The translations under genes and the position numbers were made by a program. Positions 1 through 7,818 of a DNA stretch of 64,000 bases are shown piece after piece (the first letter of the stretch is position 1; each line of letters starts with the position of its first letter). The notes beneath the pieces were generated by a model that saw only the letters and a program-made list of their open reading frames with translations, ran no database searches and was not told the origin of the DNA. The stretch spans positions 299,555 to 363,554 of the forward strand of contig JAFDZP010000001.1 of the NCBI GenBank assembly GCA_018266835.1, given 5' to 3'. This stretch comes from Bacteroidota bacterium (GTDB lineage Bacteria > Bacteroidota > Ignavibacteria > Tepidaquicellales > Tepidaquicellaceae).

Positions 1-178
1 GCTTATCATGCATTGAGTTTGCAGTCATTATTTTCTTCCATTTCTCTTTTGCTTCTTCTGCAGTTGCTGCTTTTCCGTTTATATATTTCATTACTTCATA
101 GTCCATTGCCTGACGTTTGTATTCTTCAAAGTCAGAGTCGGTGTAGAGGGAGTAGGTGAGGCGTTTTGATTTCAGCAT
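1..178 (-). CDS. GNAT family N-acetyltransferase, N-terminal fragment (cut by window edge)
   Basis: An open frame starts at an ATG at 178 on the minus strand and runs off the left edge of the window; about 59 residues are visible. The start reads MLKSKRLTYSLYTDSDFEEY, followed by an EVMKYING block and a TAEEA block. This is the usual opening of RimJ/RimL-type acetyltransferases (RL...D...v..y...d.evmkyi.g...t.eea). The acetyl-CoA-binding part lies outside the window, so substrate and intactness cannot be judged. Family assignment is inference from the N-terminus only. Confidence 0.6.
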   Translation of the reverse strand, partial: MLKSKRLTYSLYTDSDFEEYKRQAMDYEVMKYINGKAATAEEAKEKWKKIMTANSMHDK

Positions 179-235
179 TTACAAAAATGAGAATTATATT
201 TTTAAGGAAAAATACAAATGAGTAAATAAATCAAA

Positions 236-272
236 ACAAAAAACCCGTCAGCATTTCATACCAACGGGTTGT
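236..272 (-). terminator. Intrinsic terminator of the first Asp-box gene
   Basis: Read on the minus strand, AACCCGT pairs with ACGGGTT and is followed by a run of T. It lies about 30 bases past the stop codon of the gene ending at 301. The same stem with a different loop follows the next two paralogues. Confidence 0.8.
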
Positions 273-300
273 TTCAATACTCATTACCCAATACACACTA

Positions 301-2304
301 CTATTTCACCATCACCATTCTCTTCGTATCTTCAAATCCGTTTGCACTTAATTTATAAAAGTACATTCCGCTTGAAAGATTATACTTCCCTGCATCAAAA
401 GTTATTGAGTAACTTCCTGCACTTTTATTTTCGTTAAGAATCTCCGCAATTTCATTTCCTAAGATATCGTAAATTTTCAATGAAACAAATCCTGAGTTTT
501 TTATTTTAAAATTAATGTTTGTTGACGGATTAAAAGGATTAGGATAATTCTGCTCAAGTGAATAATCCTTTGGCATTTCTGTTTCAGGATTTGATTTCAC
601 ATCAACCAGACCGCTGATTGGCGCTCTCACTACAGAAGTAGTTGAAGTTGCTCCGTATAAACTATTTCCGCTTACATACATTTTCGATACTCTAAGTTTG
701 CTTCCCAGATTTCCATTTACATTTCTCCATGTAAGGCCGTAATCCTGGCTTACATAAAATCCTTTTTTATCCGTGCCTGCAAAAACTGCATTTCCGCTGG
801 ATGCCATGCATAGTGTATATTCGGTAAACGGTGTAGGTGCCCATGTTGTGCCGTTGTTGGATGAAACATATACTCCGATTCCTCCTCCTGCAAAAACATA
901 ATTGTTTATCGAGGCAAATGAGCTCAATGGGGAACCGGCAATTGCAAACTGATTCCAGATATTTCCTCCGTCAGTTGACATATATATTCCCGAACCTGAA
1001 CCTCCTGCAAATAGTCTTCCCTGATTTTCATGGATATTGTAAATGGTCTGAACTCCTAAGTTGGTGGTAGTCCAGTTTGCTCCTGCGTTTGTAGAATATT
1101 TTATCCCGGAGCTGAATGTGCCCGCAAATAATGTGGAATTAGAAGAGACTAACATTGAAAATACTGCACTAGGTGCGCCGGCTACAGGTGCCCACGTAAT
1201 TCCGTCATTAGTAGATTTATGAATAACAGTATTATTCATACCGCAGAAAATTGTTGAACCTATTGAAGCAAATGAACGGATGCTCCAGAAGTCGATGTTC
1301 AAAGTAAAATTAGTCCATTCATTTCCGTCGTTTGTGGAACGGTATATTCCAAAATTATTGGTGGAGCTGAAAAGGGTTGTAGGAGTTTTGAACACAGTGT
1401 ATGTCTGCATCAAACCGAACTTCTTTTGTGTCCAGCTTGTGCCGTTATTGGTGCTATAGTAAATGGAAGTGTTATCCATCGCAATAACACCGGTTGATGT
1501 TGTTCTTATCTGCTTTAGTCCGGTGCCTGAATTAAATACTGATGTCCAGTTCTGTCCGTTGTTAGTTGATTTGTAAATTGTCGTACCGGAGATCGCATAT
1601 ATATTTGAACCCTTTGCAGCGATATCTTTTATATTGGAAGTTAAGGTAGTTGTATTCCACGATAGGCCTCCGTCACTTGAATAATCTACGCCTGTTGTTG
1701 AACCAACATAAACTTTACCGGCATCGTAGGCGAATGCATTAACTGACCTCAATAACGAAACCACAAAATTTACTGTATCAACACATCTGTAAACGGCAGT
1801 ATTGCTGCCGGCAAAAAATACTCCCGGAGTAATAATTATTGTATTTATTGAACCTCCCGTTCCGGGATTCCAGGTTACACCGGCATTTTTAGAAAAGTAT
1901 GCACCAATAGAACCCGAAACCATTGCAAGATTATTGTTCATGCACAGGTCTGTAACATTGCCGGGAGCGATTACGTTAGCGAAGTTAGCTCCGAAATTTG
2001 TTGAGCGGGATGCGATAGAAGAATTACCAACCATTATCACTCCGTTAGAAGCAGCGCATGCATTGTTGTTTCCGCTGGTGTATCCTGTTTCGCACCACGT
2101 TACTCCCAAATCAGTTGAGAAATGCAAACCAAATACATTATCTACTGCATATATGGTATCACCTGAAATATATAAATCATTGATAATGGGGACCGGGTCA
2201 TTTGATGAGCCGTAGTTAGGGCCAATCTGAGTCCACTGCGCGAGGGAGAGTGCAGCAGAGCAGAAAATTAAAAAAACACCCAAAGGTAAAATGTACTTTT
2301 TCAT
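301..2304 (-). CDS. Secreted Asp-box (YCF48/sortilin-like) beta-propeller protein with T9SS type A sorting domain
   Basis: The 667-residue product starts with a signal peptide of about 22 residues (hydrophobic core LPLGVFLIFCSAALSLA, likely cut before QW). The body carries about ten Asp-box motifs of the form S-x-D/N-x-G-x-x-W (STDLGVTW, SSDGGLSW, STNNGQNW, STNNGTSW, STNDGITW, STDGGNIW, SQDYGLTW). These cap blades in BNR/sortilin/YCF48 propellers. The last ~80 residues form a T9SS sorting domain (QNYPNPFNPSTN... ending KRMVMVK), so the protein is predicted to cross the outer membrane and be attached to the cell surface or released. It is one of three tandem paralogues and shares its signal peptide and 5' leader almost exactly with the next gene. 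The ligand is unknown; despite the family name, no link to photosystem II is implied. Confidence 0.8.
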   Translation of the reverse strand: MKKYILPLGVFLIFCSAALSLAQWTQIGPNYGSSNDPVPIINDLYISGDTIYAVDNVFGLHFSTDLGVTWCETGYTSGNNNACAASNGVIMVGNSSIASRSTNFGANFANVIAPGNVTDLCMNNNLAMVSGSIGAYFSKNAGVTWNPGTGGSINTIIITPGVFFAGSNTAVYRCVDTVNFVVSLLRSVNAFAYDAGKVYVGSTTGVDYSSDGGLSWNTTTLTSNIKDIAAKGSNIYAISGTTIYKSTNNGQNWTSVFNSGTGLKQIRTTSTGVIAMDNTSIYYSTNNGTSWTQKKFGLMQTYTVFKTPTTLFSSTNNFGIYRSTNDGNEWTNFTLNIDFWSIRSFASIGSTIFCGMNNTVIHKSTNDGITWAPVAGAPSAVFSMLVSSNSTLFAGTFSSGIKYSTNAGANWTTTNLGVQTIYNIHENQGRLFAGGSGSGIYMSTDGGNIWNQFAIAGSPLSSFASINNYVFAGGGIGVYVSSNNGTTWAPTPFTEYTLCMASSGNAVFAGTDKKGFYVSQDYGLTWRNVNGNLGSKLRVSKMYVSGNSLYGATSTTSVVRAPISGLVDVKSNPETEMPKDYSLEQNYPNPFNPSTNINFKIKNSGFVSLKIYDILGNEIAEILNENKSAGSYSITFDAGKYNLSSGMYFYKLSANGFEDTKRMVMVK

Positions 2305-2354
2305 AGGCAGGGGGTTATTTTATTTGTATAAATGTATAAAGAATTTTCATAGGT
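2305..2354 (-). promoter_or_regulatory. Conserved 5' leader of the Asp-box gene pair
   Basis: The ~48 bases upstream of this ATG closely match those upstream of the paralogue starting at 4459. Both contain CTATGAAA, a TACATTTAT word and end ATAACCCCCTGCCT just before ATG. There is no Shine-Dalgarno sequence. Conservation may reflect recent duplication, shared regulation or both; the exact promoter was not resolved. Confidence 0.4.
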
Positions 2355-2383
2355 AAAAATCCAAATCGCGGGTTAATTCTACT

Positions 2384-2419
2384 AAAAAACCCGTCAGAAA
2401 CTGAGTTCAAACGGGTTTT
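2384..2419 (-). terminator. Intrinsic terminator of the second Asp-box gene
   Basis: AAAACCCGT (2386-2394) pairs with ACGGGTTTT (2411-2419). On the minus strand it ends in a T run just after the gene that stops at 2450. Confidence 0.8.
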
Positions 2420-2449
2420 ATTTTGAAACTTGAAATTTGAAACTTGACA

Positions 2450-4459
2450 CTATTTAATAAGCACCATTCTCTTAGTATCTTCAAATTCTCCTGTGTTCAG
2501 TTTATAAAAATATACTCCGCTGGCAAGATTATATTTTCCGGCATCAAAAGTTATTGAATAACTTCCTGCGGTTTTCAATTCATTGACTAATTCTGCAACT
2601 TCACTTCCGTTCATATCATAAATTTTCAATGTTACAAAACCTGTATTGCGGATTTGATAATTTATTTTAGTTGCCGGGTTAAACGGATTCGGATAATTTT
2701 GGCTTAAGGTGTACTCATCAGGGATATCTGAATTTGTTGTATTTGATATTCCAACCAATGTACTTATGGGAGCCTTCAAAACAGATGATGTATATGTAGC
2801 TGCATACAGATCATTTCCCGATACAAATAACTTATTGACAGAAATTCTTTTTCCGAGGTTTCCGTTTATATTTCTCCATGTCTGTCCTAAATTCTGACTG
2901 ATAAAAATTCCATTCTTTTCAGTTCCTGCAAAAACTATGTTTCCGCTTACGGCGATTGCATTAACATTTCCATACGGAAATACTACGCTGCTCCATGAGT
3001 ATCCTTTATCAGATGATATGATAATTCCGTTAGATAATCCTGCAAAAGCATAATTTCCCATAAATGCGATTGAACCAACGCTTCCGGTAAATGCAAACGT
3101 TCTGCCAAATGTAAGACCTGCATTAACTGAAAAATAAATTCCGGATGTTGCAACTCCCGCAAGTACTATACTGTCTTTTCCTGCAAGGGCATAAATATTA
3201 AATCCGTTATTGATATTTGCCTGCCACCAGTTTCCGGCAAGACTTTCTTTGAACCAGATATCATGCTGATAAGTTGATACAACTAAATTCGGTGTTTCCG
3301 CAAGTATTGCATACACTGCATAACCTCCGAGACCAAAGCCTGACCAGTTTATTCCGTCATTAGTTGTCATTGCTACTCCGCCGTCATACGGGCTGTTGCC
3401 TGCATAAATTGTTGAACCACGAGTGGAAAAACATCTTACGTTTGTTACGCCGCCGAAATGAATATTCCAGTTTGCTCCTTCGTTCGTTGAACGGTATATA
3501 CCGGGAGTGTTTGTTGAAGTTAACAAACTTGTCGGAGTTTTATAAGCTGTATATGCCTGCATAAAATGATATGGATAATTCACCCAGCTTGCTCCGTTAT
3601 TTGAACTGCGATAAAACTGCGAGTTCACTATTGCATAAATATTATTATTATCTGATACGATTTCAGTAGCTGCCACATTACCGGCATAAGTTACACTCCA
3701 GTTTACACCATTGTTTGTAGATTTATATATGTTGCTTCCAGAAGTGGCGTAAAAATCACTTCCTTTCTTCGTAATTTTATAAAAGCCAAACTCTGTTGTC
3801 ATCGCATTCCAGGTAACTCCGTTATCAGTCGTATAATCTATTCCGCTGCCTGAACATGCATATACAACTGTGCCGATTGTTGTGATGGAAGTTACAACTC
3901 TGGAGGTAAGTGAATTGGTGAAATTTGCTCCGTTATTTGTAGAACGAATTACTTTTGTTGAATCACCTGCAAACATTACATTGCCCGAAATGGCGACAGA
4001 AGAAAATCTTCCTGTGGTAATTGGTCTTGACCATCCATAACCTAAATTTATTGAAGTATATAATCCGGATGCGCTGCCAACAATTGCAAGATTTGTTCCC
4101 ATATCTAAATCAAGCATTGTGTTTAATTGCGCAGTGCCGCCGAAATCAATACCGCTATTAGAGGAGTACATAATGTTTGTTGTAGAAGCTGTAACAACTA
4201 TGTTATTTGTTTTTGCAATACCTCTTATATCTCCGGAAGTCATTCCTGTTTCGCACCAGGTCTGACCAAAATCAGTTGAGTAATGTGCTCCGAAAATATT
4301 GTTTGAGCTCCAGAGAGTATCACCTGAAATAAATAATGAATTGATCCCGGGTGTTCCCGATGGCGCTGCATTGGGACCTATTGGTGTCCACTGCGCAAGG
4401 GAGAGAGCAGCAGAGCACAAAATTAAAAAAACACCCAAAGGTAAAATGGACTTTTTCAT
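2450..4459 (-). CDS. Secreted Asp-box (YCF48/sortilin-like) beta-propeller protein with T9SS type A sorting domain (paralogue 2)
   Basis: A 669-residue product whose signal peptide differs from that of the neighbouring gene by only a few residues (LPLGVFLILCSAALSLA). Asp-box motifs recur through the body (STDFGQTW, TTDNGVTW, STNNGVNW, SSNNGASW, STNEGANW, TTNDGINW, SQNLGQTW). The C-terminal ~80 residues are a T9SS sorting domain (QNYPNPFNPATK... ending KRMVLIK). Length, repeat order and leader show it arose by duplication with the gene at 301-2304, but the middle blades have diverged, which suggests different ligands. It is predicted to be surface-exposed or released; function is unknown. Confidence 0.8.
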   Translation of the reverse strand: MKKSILPLGVFLILCSAALSLAQWTPIGPNAAPSGTPGINSLFISGDTLWSSNNIFGAHYSTDFGQTWCETGMTSGDIRGIAKTNNIVVTASTTNIMYSSNSGIDFGGTAQLNTMLDLDMGTNLAIVGSASGLYTSINLGYGWSRPITTGRFSSVAISGNVMFAGDSTKVIRSTNNGANFTNSLTSRVVTSITTIGTVVYACSGSGIDYTTDNGVTWNAMTTEFGFYKITKKGSDFYATSGSNIYKSTNNGVNWSVTYAGNVAATEIVSDNNNIYAIVNSQFYRSSNNGASWVNYPYHFMQAYTAYKTPTSLLTSTNTPGIYRSTNEGANWNIHFGGVTNVRCFSTRGSTIYAGNSPYDGGVAMTTNDGINWSGFGLGGYAVYAILAETPNLVVSTYQHDIWFKESLAGNWWQANINNGFNIYALAGKDSIVLAGVATSGIYFSVNAGLTFGRTFAFTGSVGSIAFMGNYAFAGLSNGIIISSDKGYSWSSVVFPYGNVNAIAVSGNIVFAGTEKNGIFISQNLGQTWRNINGNLGKRISVNKLFVSGNDLYAATYTSSVLKAPISTLVGISNTTNSDIPDEYTLSQNYPNPFNPATKINYQIRNTGFVTLKIYDMNGSEVAELVNELKTAGSYSITFDAGKYNLASGVYFYKLNTGEFEDTKRMVLIK

Positions 4460-4513
4460 AGGCAGGGGGTTATTTATTTACATAAATGTAAATAGAAATT
4501 TCATAGTGAAAAA
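4460..4513 (-). promoter_or_regulatory. Conserved 5' leader of the Asp-box gene pair (second copy)
   Basis: This matches the leader at 2305-2354, including CTATGAAA, TACATTTATG and ATAACCCCCTGCCT directly before the start codon. The third paralogue (start 5832) keeps only a CCCCT just before ATG. Confidence 0.4.
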
Positions 4514-4540
4514 TACCAATCGCAGGATTTATTCCAACAA

Positions 4541-4573
4541 AAAACCCGTCAGCTCTTTTATGCTAACGGGTTG
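4541..4573 (-). terminator. Intrinsic terminator of the third Asp-box gene
   Basis: AACCCGT (4543-4549) pairs with ACGGGTT (4566-4572), and the minus strand continues into a T run. It is the third copy of the same stem, placed about 30 bases after the stop at 4603. Confidence 0.78.
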
Positions 4574-4602
4574 TCTCAATACTCACTACACAATACTCAA
4601 TA

Positions 4603-5832
4603 CTATTTTATAAGCACCATTCTCTTAGTATCTTCAAATCCGTTCGCGCTTAATTTATAAAAATACATTCCGCTGGAAAGATTATATTTTCCTGCATCGA
4701 AAGTTACCGAATAACTTCCTGCGTTCTGCTTTCCATTTACTAGTTCTGCAATTTCATTTCCAATCAAATCATAAACTTTCAATGTTATGAAATCCGCATT
4801 TTGTAATTTGTAATAAATAATCGTCGAAGGATTAAAGGGATTCGGATAATTCTGCTTCAGCTTAAAATCTTTTACAGCGCTTTGTGTTGGAGTAATTCCC
4901 ACTAACTGCGAGAGCGGTCTGCGGTAAACTCCATTTGTCGGTGCGACATAAACATTCAGTGTAGAATAAACAATTCCATCTGAACGGATTTCTGTATTCG
5001 GAGGGAAGCCGTCGTTCATAGGCAGCCAGTTATTTCCCTGATTGTATGAATAAAATATTCCCTGCGCAGTACCTGCAATTACCCGGTTTGCGTAATATTT
5101 TAAAGAATAAATTGCATTGCTTGAAGGGCTCTGCGAGTAGCATTGTTCCCAGTTAGCTCCGTTATTCGATGTTCTGAAAATTTTAGCATCTGATGTTCCC
5201 GCGAATAAATATGTTGGCGAGTTAGTGAAAGTGAATGCCCACTTTGTTCCTGTAATTCCGCTTGAAACACTCTGCCATGTCTGCCCAAAATTATAAGAGA
5301 CTTTTACACCTGCAGAATAATTGGAAGCGAATAAAACATTATCGCGGAAAATTAAATCAACAACCATAGTATCTGCCATTCCTGCTAAATTCCATACTGT
5401 TCCTGCATTGGTTGATTTGAACACTCCTTTATCCGTACCGGCAAAAATTGTTGTTCCGTATCCTGCAAAAGTTTTGACGACTATATTGGCAGGGAAACCT
5501 GTGTTTCTCTGTGTCCATGTACTTCCGTCATCTGGAAGAGTATAAACACCCATTGTATCCAGTCCTGCGTAAACAGTACCGTTAAAATTATACATGCGGT
5601 TCACCTGATAGTGATATGTGACATTAGGCAGTCCGTTCGTGAAAAGATTCCACGATAACCCGCCGTCTGTAGTGCGCGATACTCCGTTCTTGCCTGCATA
5701 AATGTTGCCGTCTTTTATCAAAAGGCAGACTGCAAAAATATCATAATAGGGACGCTCCCATTGAGCGTAAACAGGGAATACCAAAGAAAAGGATAAAGAA
5801 AAAAATAACAGAGCAGTTATTAATTTTTTCAT
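4603..5832 (-). CDS. Secreted Asp-box beta-propeller protein with T9SS type A sorting domain (short paralogue 3)
   Basis: The 409-residue product has a signal peptide (ITALLFFSLSFSLVFPVYA, cut before QW) and fewer Asp-boxes than its neighbours (TTDGGLSW, STNAGTVW, SYNFGQTW). It ends in a T9SS sorting domain (QNYPNPFNPSTI... ending KRMVLIK). The last ~45 residues are nearly the same as those of the gene at 301-2304 (SSGMYFYKLSANGFEDTKRM), which points to gene conversion or recent duplication of the tail. It is probably a single propeller where the two longer paralogues hold more blades. Predicted location is the cell surface; ligand unknown. Confidence 0.78.
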   Translation of the reverse strand: MKKLITALLFFSLSFSLVFPVYAQWERPYYDIFAVCLLIKDGNIYAGKNGVSRTTDGGLSWNLFTNGLPNVTYHYQVNRMYNFNGTVYAGLDTMGVYTLPDDGSTWTQRNTGFPANIVVKTFAGYGTTIFAGTDKGVFKSTNAGTVWNLAGMADTMVVDLIFRDNVLFASNYSAGVKVSYNFGQTWQSVSSGITGTKWAFTFTNSPTYLFAGTSDAKIFRTSNNGANWEQCYSQSPSSNAIYSLKYYANRVIAGTAQGIFYSYNQGNNWLPMNDGFPPNTEIRSDGIVYSTLNVYVAPTNGVYRRPLSQLVGITPTQSAVKDFKLKQNYPNPFNPSTIIYYKLQNADFITLKVYDLIGNEIAELVNGKQNAGSYSVTFDAGKYNLSSGMYFYKLSANGFEDTKRMVLIK

Positions 5833-6285
5833 AGGGGAAATTAAGTTTTAAGTAATTAACTTACTATTTTATGTAGTCTCACGGCTATAAAATTCTCTTA
5901 GAATTTTTTGGAGTAGAAGCCGTGAGCGCTGAAAACAAGCAAAATTAATTACTTTGTTTGATTAAGTGAATTTTTCGTCTTAAGTTAATATGCAAAGGGC
6001 ATACCAATTTTATTTTCAGCACTCATATATAAATTGGTAAAATAAGGATTAAAAATAAATGAAGAAGATATGTATACAGTTTTTCTCGAGATTCTTCCCC
6101 TCCTTTATAAATAGGAGGAAGAATGTTGCGCATTTATTAAAATTTTTTCTCCCCCACAAACCCTTTAACATATAACCCTTTTCTACAATTATTCCCACTG
6201 ATTTTATTAATCTAATACATTATATTCCAAGTCCATTATTATTTATTGTACAACTAAAAGACCGATGAGATTTCGGTACGATAAA
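5833..6285. other. Intergenic region between divergent genes, with two palindromes
   Basis: No gene is visible. CTCACGGCT (5878-5886) is complementary to AGCCGTGAG (5918-5926), with an inner AAAATTC/GAATTTT pairing, giving a long cruciform-capable element. A second palindrome at about 6091-6126 (ATTCTTCC...TCCT...AGGA..AAGAAT) belongs to the CCTCC/GGAGG family found elsewhere in the window. Promoters for the two divergent genes must lie here but were not assigned. Confidence 0.5.
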
Positions 6286-7536
6286 ATGAAAAAACTAAAC
6301 CTTACAATTCTTTTTTTATTAATTTTTGTATCACAGTCATTTGCGGGGCTTGATTCACTCCGCGTTATGGACTGGAACATCCTCAACTTCGCAGGAACAG
6401 ATACTTCACGCGTTCATTATTACAGAGACGTTATTTCTTATGCTAATCCCGATATTTTTATCTGTCAGGAAATAAGCGGACCTGCTGCAAACCAGGTTTT
6501 ATTCAATCAGGTATTTCAGTCATTCGCTCCGGGAGTATATGATACGGTTTCATTCGATATGGGACCAGATACCGGAAATCTTTTATTCTTCAAAAAATCA
6601 CGCGCGAAATTTATTTCCAATACTCCTATAAGGACTGAACTGCGTTACATATCGGAGTTCAAAATGTATATTCCTTACATTGCAGATACAGTAAGATTTT
6701 TCAGCTGCCACTTAAAAGCAAGCTCAGGAACTGCAAATGAAGACCAGCGCGGAAGAGAAGTAGATACGCTCCGATATTACACAAACAGACTTCCTGCCGG
6801 AAAATATTTTGTGCTCACCGGTGACTTTAATATTTATACTTCCAATGAACCTGCCTATAGCAAGCTTCAGGCAATTACAACGGGTGAAGGGCAATTTTAC
6901 GATCCTATTCAGGGAATGACGGGTACTTGGAATAACGGCTCATACGCTTTTTACCATACTCAGTCACCGCGTGTTCGTTCGTTCGGCGGCGGAGCTACGG
7001 GCGGCATGGATGACAGATTTGACCTTATGCTGAACTCAAAAGCATGTACTCTTCCCGCCAATAAATTCTATATGGCTTACACACGTTCAAGATTTTATAC
7101 AATAGGAAATGACGGTGCGCATTATAATGACTCGATTAATAAACTTCCAAACGCATCTGCACCTGTAGCAGTATTGAACGGAATACACTACGCTTCAGAC
7201 CACTGCCCGATTATGGGAATATACCTTATGAATGGCGCAAGCGGAGTTGTAACACAGACTTCGAATGTTGCAAGCGAATTTGGTTTGGGACAGAATTATC
7301 CGAATCCTTTTAACCCGACAACAACTATTAATTTTGATTTGCCTGTTTCATCTTATGTAAGCTTAACTGTGTTTGATGTTAACGGCCGAGAAGTTATGAA
7401 TCCTGTTAATGAAAATAAGACGGCGGGTAAATTTTCCGTGAGCATTGATGCTTCAGCGCTTCCATCAGGAACTTATTTCTACAAGCTAAGCGCAGGCAAT
7501 TTTGTATCAATGAAGAAGATGATTCTGCTTAAATAA
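6286..7536 (+). CDS. Exported endonuclease/exonuclease/phosphatase (EEP) family protein with T9SS sorting domain
   Basis: Starting at the ATG at 6286, the product (416 residues) opens with a clean signal peptide (KLNLTILFLLIFVSQSFA). An in-frame ATG at 6265 would add seven charged residues before it and is less likely. The body shows the EEP (DNase I/exonuclease III-like) active-site order: MDWNILNF, CQEI with the metal-binding Glu, TGDFNIY, MDDRFDLM, and a C-terminal YASDHCPI with the catalytic SDH. All key residues are present, so a metal-dependent phosphodiesterase is expected. The last ~80 residues form a T9SS domain (QNYPNPFNPTTT... ending KKMILLK). Substrate could be extracellular DNA, RNA or a phosphorylated small molecule; the sequence does not decide. 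Confidence 0.82.
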   Translation: MKKLNLTILFLLIFVSQSFAGLDSLRVMDWNILNFAGTDTSRVHYYRDVISYANPDIFICQEISGPAANQVLFNQVFQSFAPGVYDTVSFDMGPDTGNLLFFKKSRAKFISNTPIRTELRYISEFKMYIPYIADTVRFFSCHLKASSGTANEDQRGREVDTLRYYTNRLPAGKYFVLTGDFNIYTSNEPAYSKLQAITTGEGQFYDPIQGMTGTWNNGSYAFYHTQSPRVRSFGGGATGGMDDRFDLMLNSKACTLPANKFYMAYTRSRFYTIGNDGAHYNDSINKLPNASAPVAVLNGIHYASDHCPIMGIYLMNGASGVVTQTSNVASEFGLGQNYPNPFNPTTTINFDLPVSSYVSLTVFDVNGREVMNPVNENKTAGKFSVSIDASALPSGTYFYKLSAGNFVSMKKMILLK

Positions 7537-7593
7537 TTATAGTTATTAGTTTTTGGTTATTCGCTAGTCGGATTTTTAAAATTATTATACGAC

Positions 7594-7648
7594 TAATCGA
7601 ATAACGAGCAACGAATAACGGACAACGAACAACGAGTAACGATAAACG
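7594..7648. repeat. Short-word repeat (AACGA/ATAACGA/ACAACGA)
   Basis: Within the 282-base gap 7537-7818 the plus strand reads as a loose string of CGAATAACGAGCAACGAATAA-like words (AATAACG, GCAACG, GACAACG, GAACAACG, GAGTAACG). The units are 7-8 bases and not in strict register. Similar words occur at 9340-9413 and 53835-53865. The rest of the gap shows no gene. Confidence 0.6.
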
Positions 7649-7818
7649 CAGCCGGTAGAAATACTGACTGCTTTTTTATTTAAAACTTGGGAACGGTATT
7701 TGAAAAATAAAGTTTATAATTACAAACAACTGAATAACGAAAAATTATACTGATAAAGTCCTCAAAAATCGCTATTTTTAACTGATTTCACCAAAAAACG
7801 AACAGAAAGAAATTAATA

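Noticed and set aside
837..1070. Plus-strand open frames inside the Asp-box genes (also 1802-2215, 2709-2897, 3364-3564, 5321-5545)
   Set aside because: They are antisense shadows of repetitive, strongly coding minus-strand genes; their products have no domain or signal features.
5833..6285. tRNA or small RNA gene in the divergent gap
   Set aside because: No cloverleaf pattern or conserved TTC-loop sequence was seen; the hairpin is a plain long inverted repeat.
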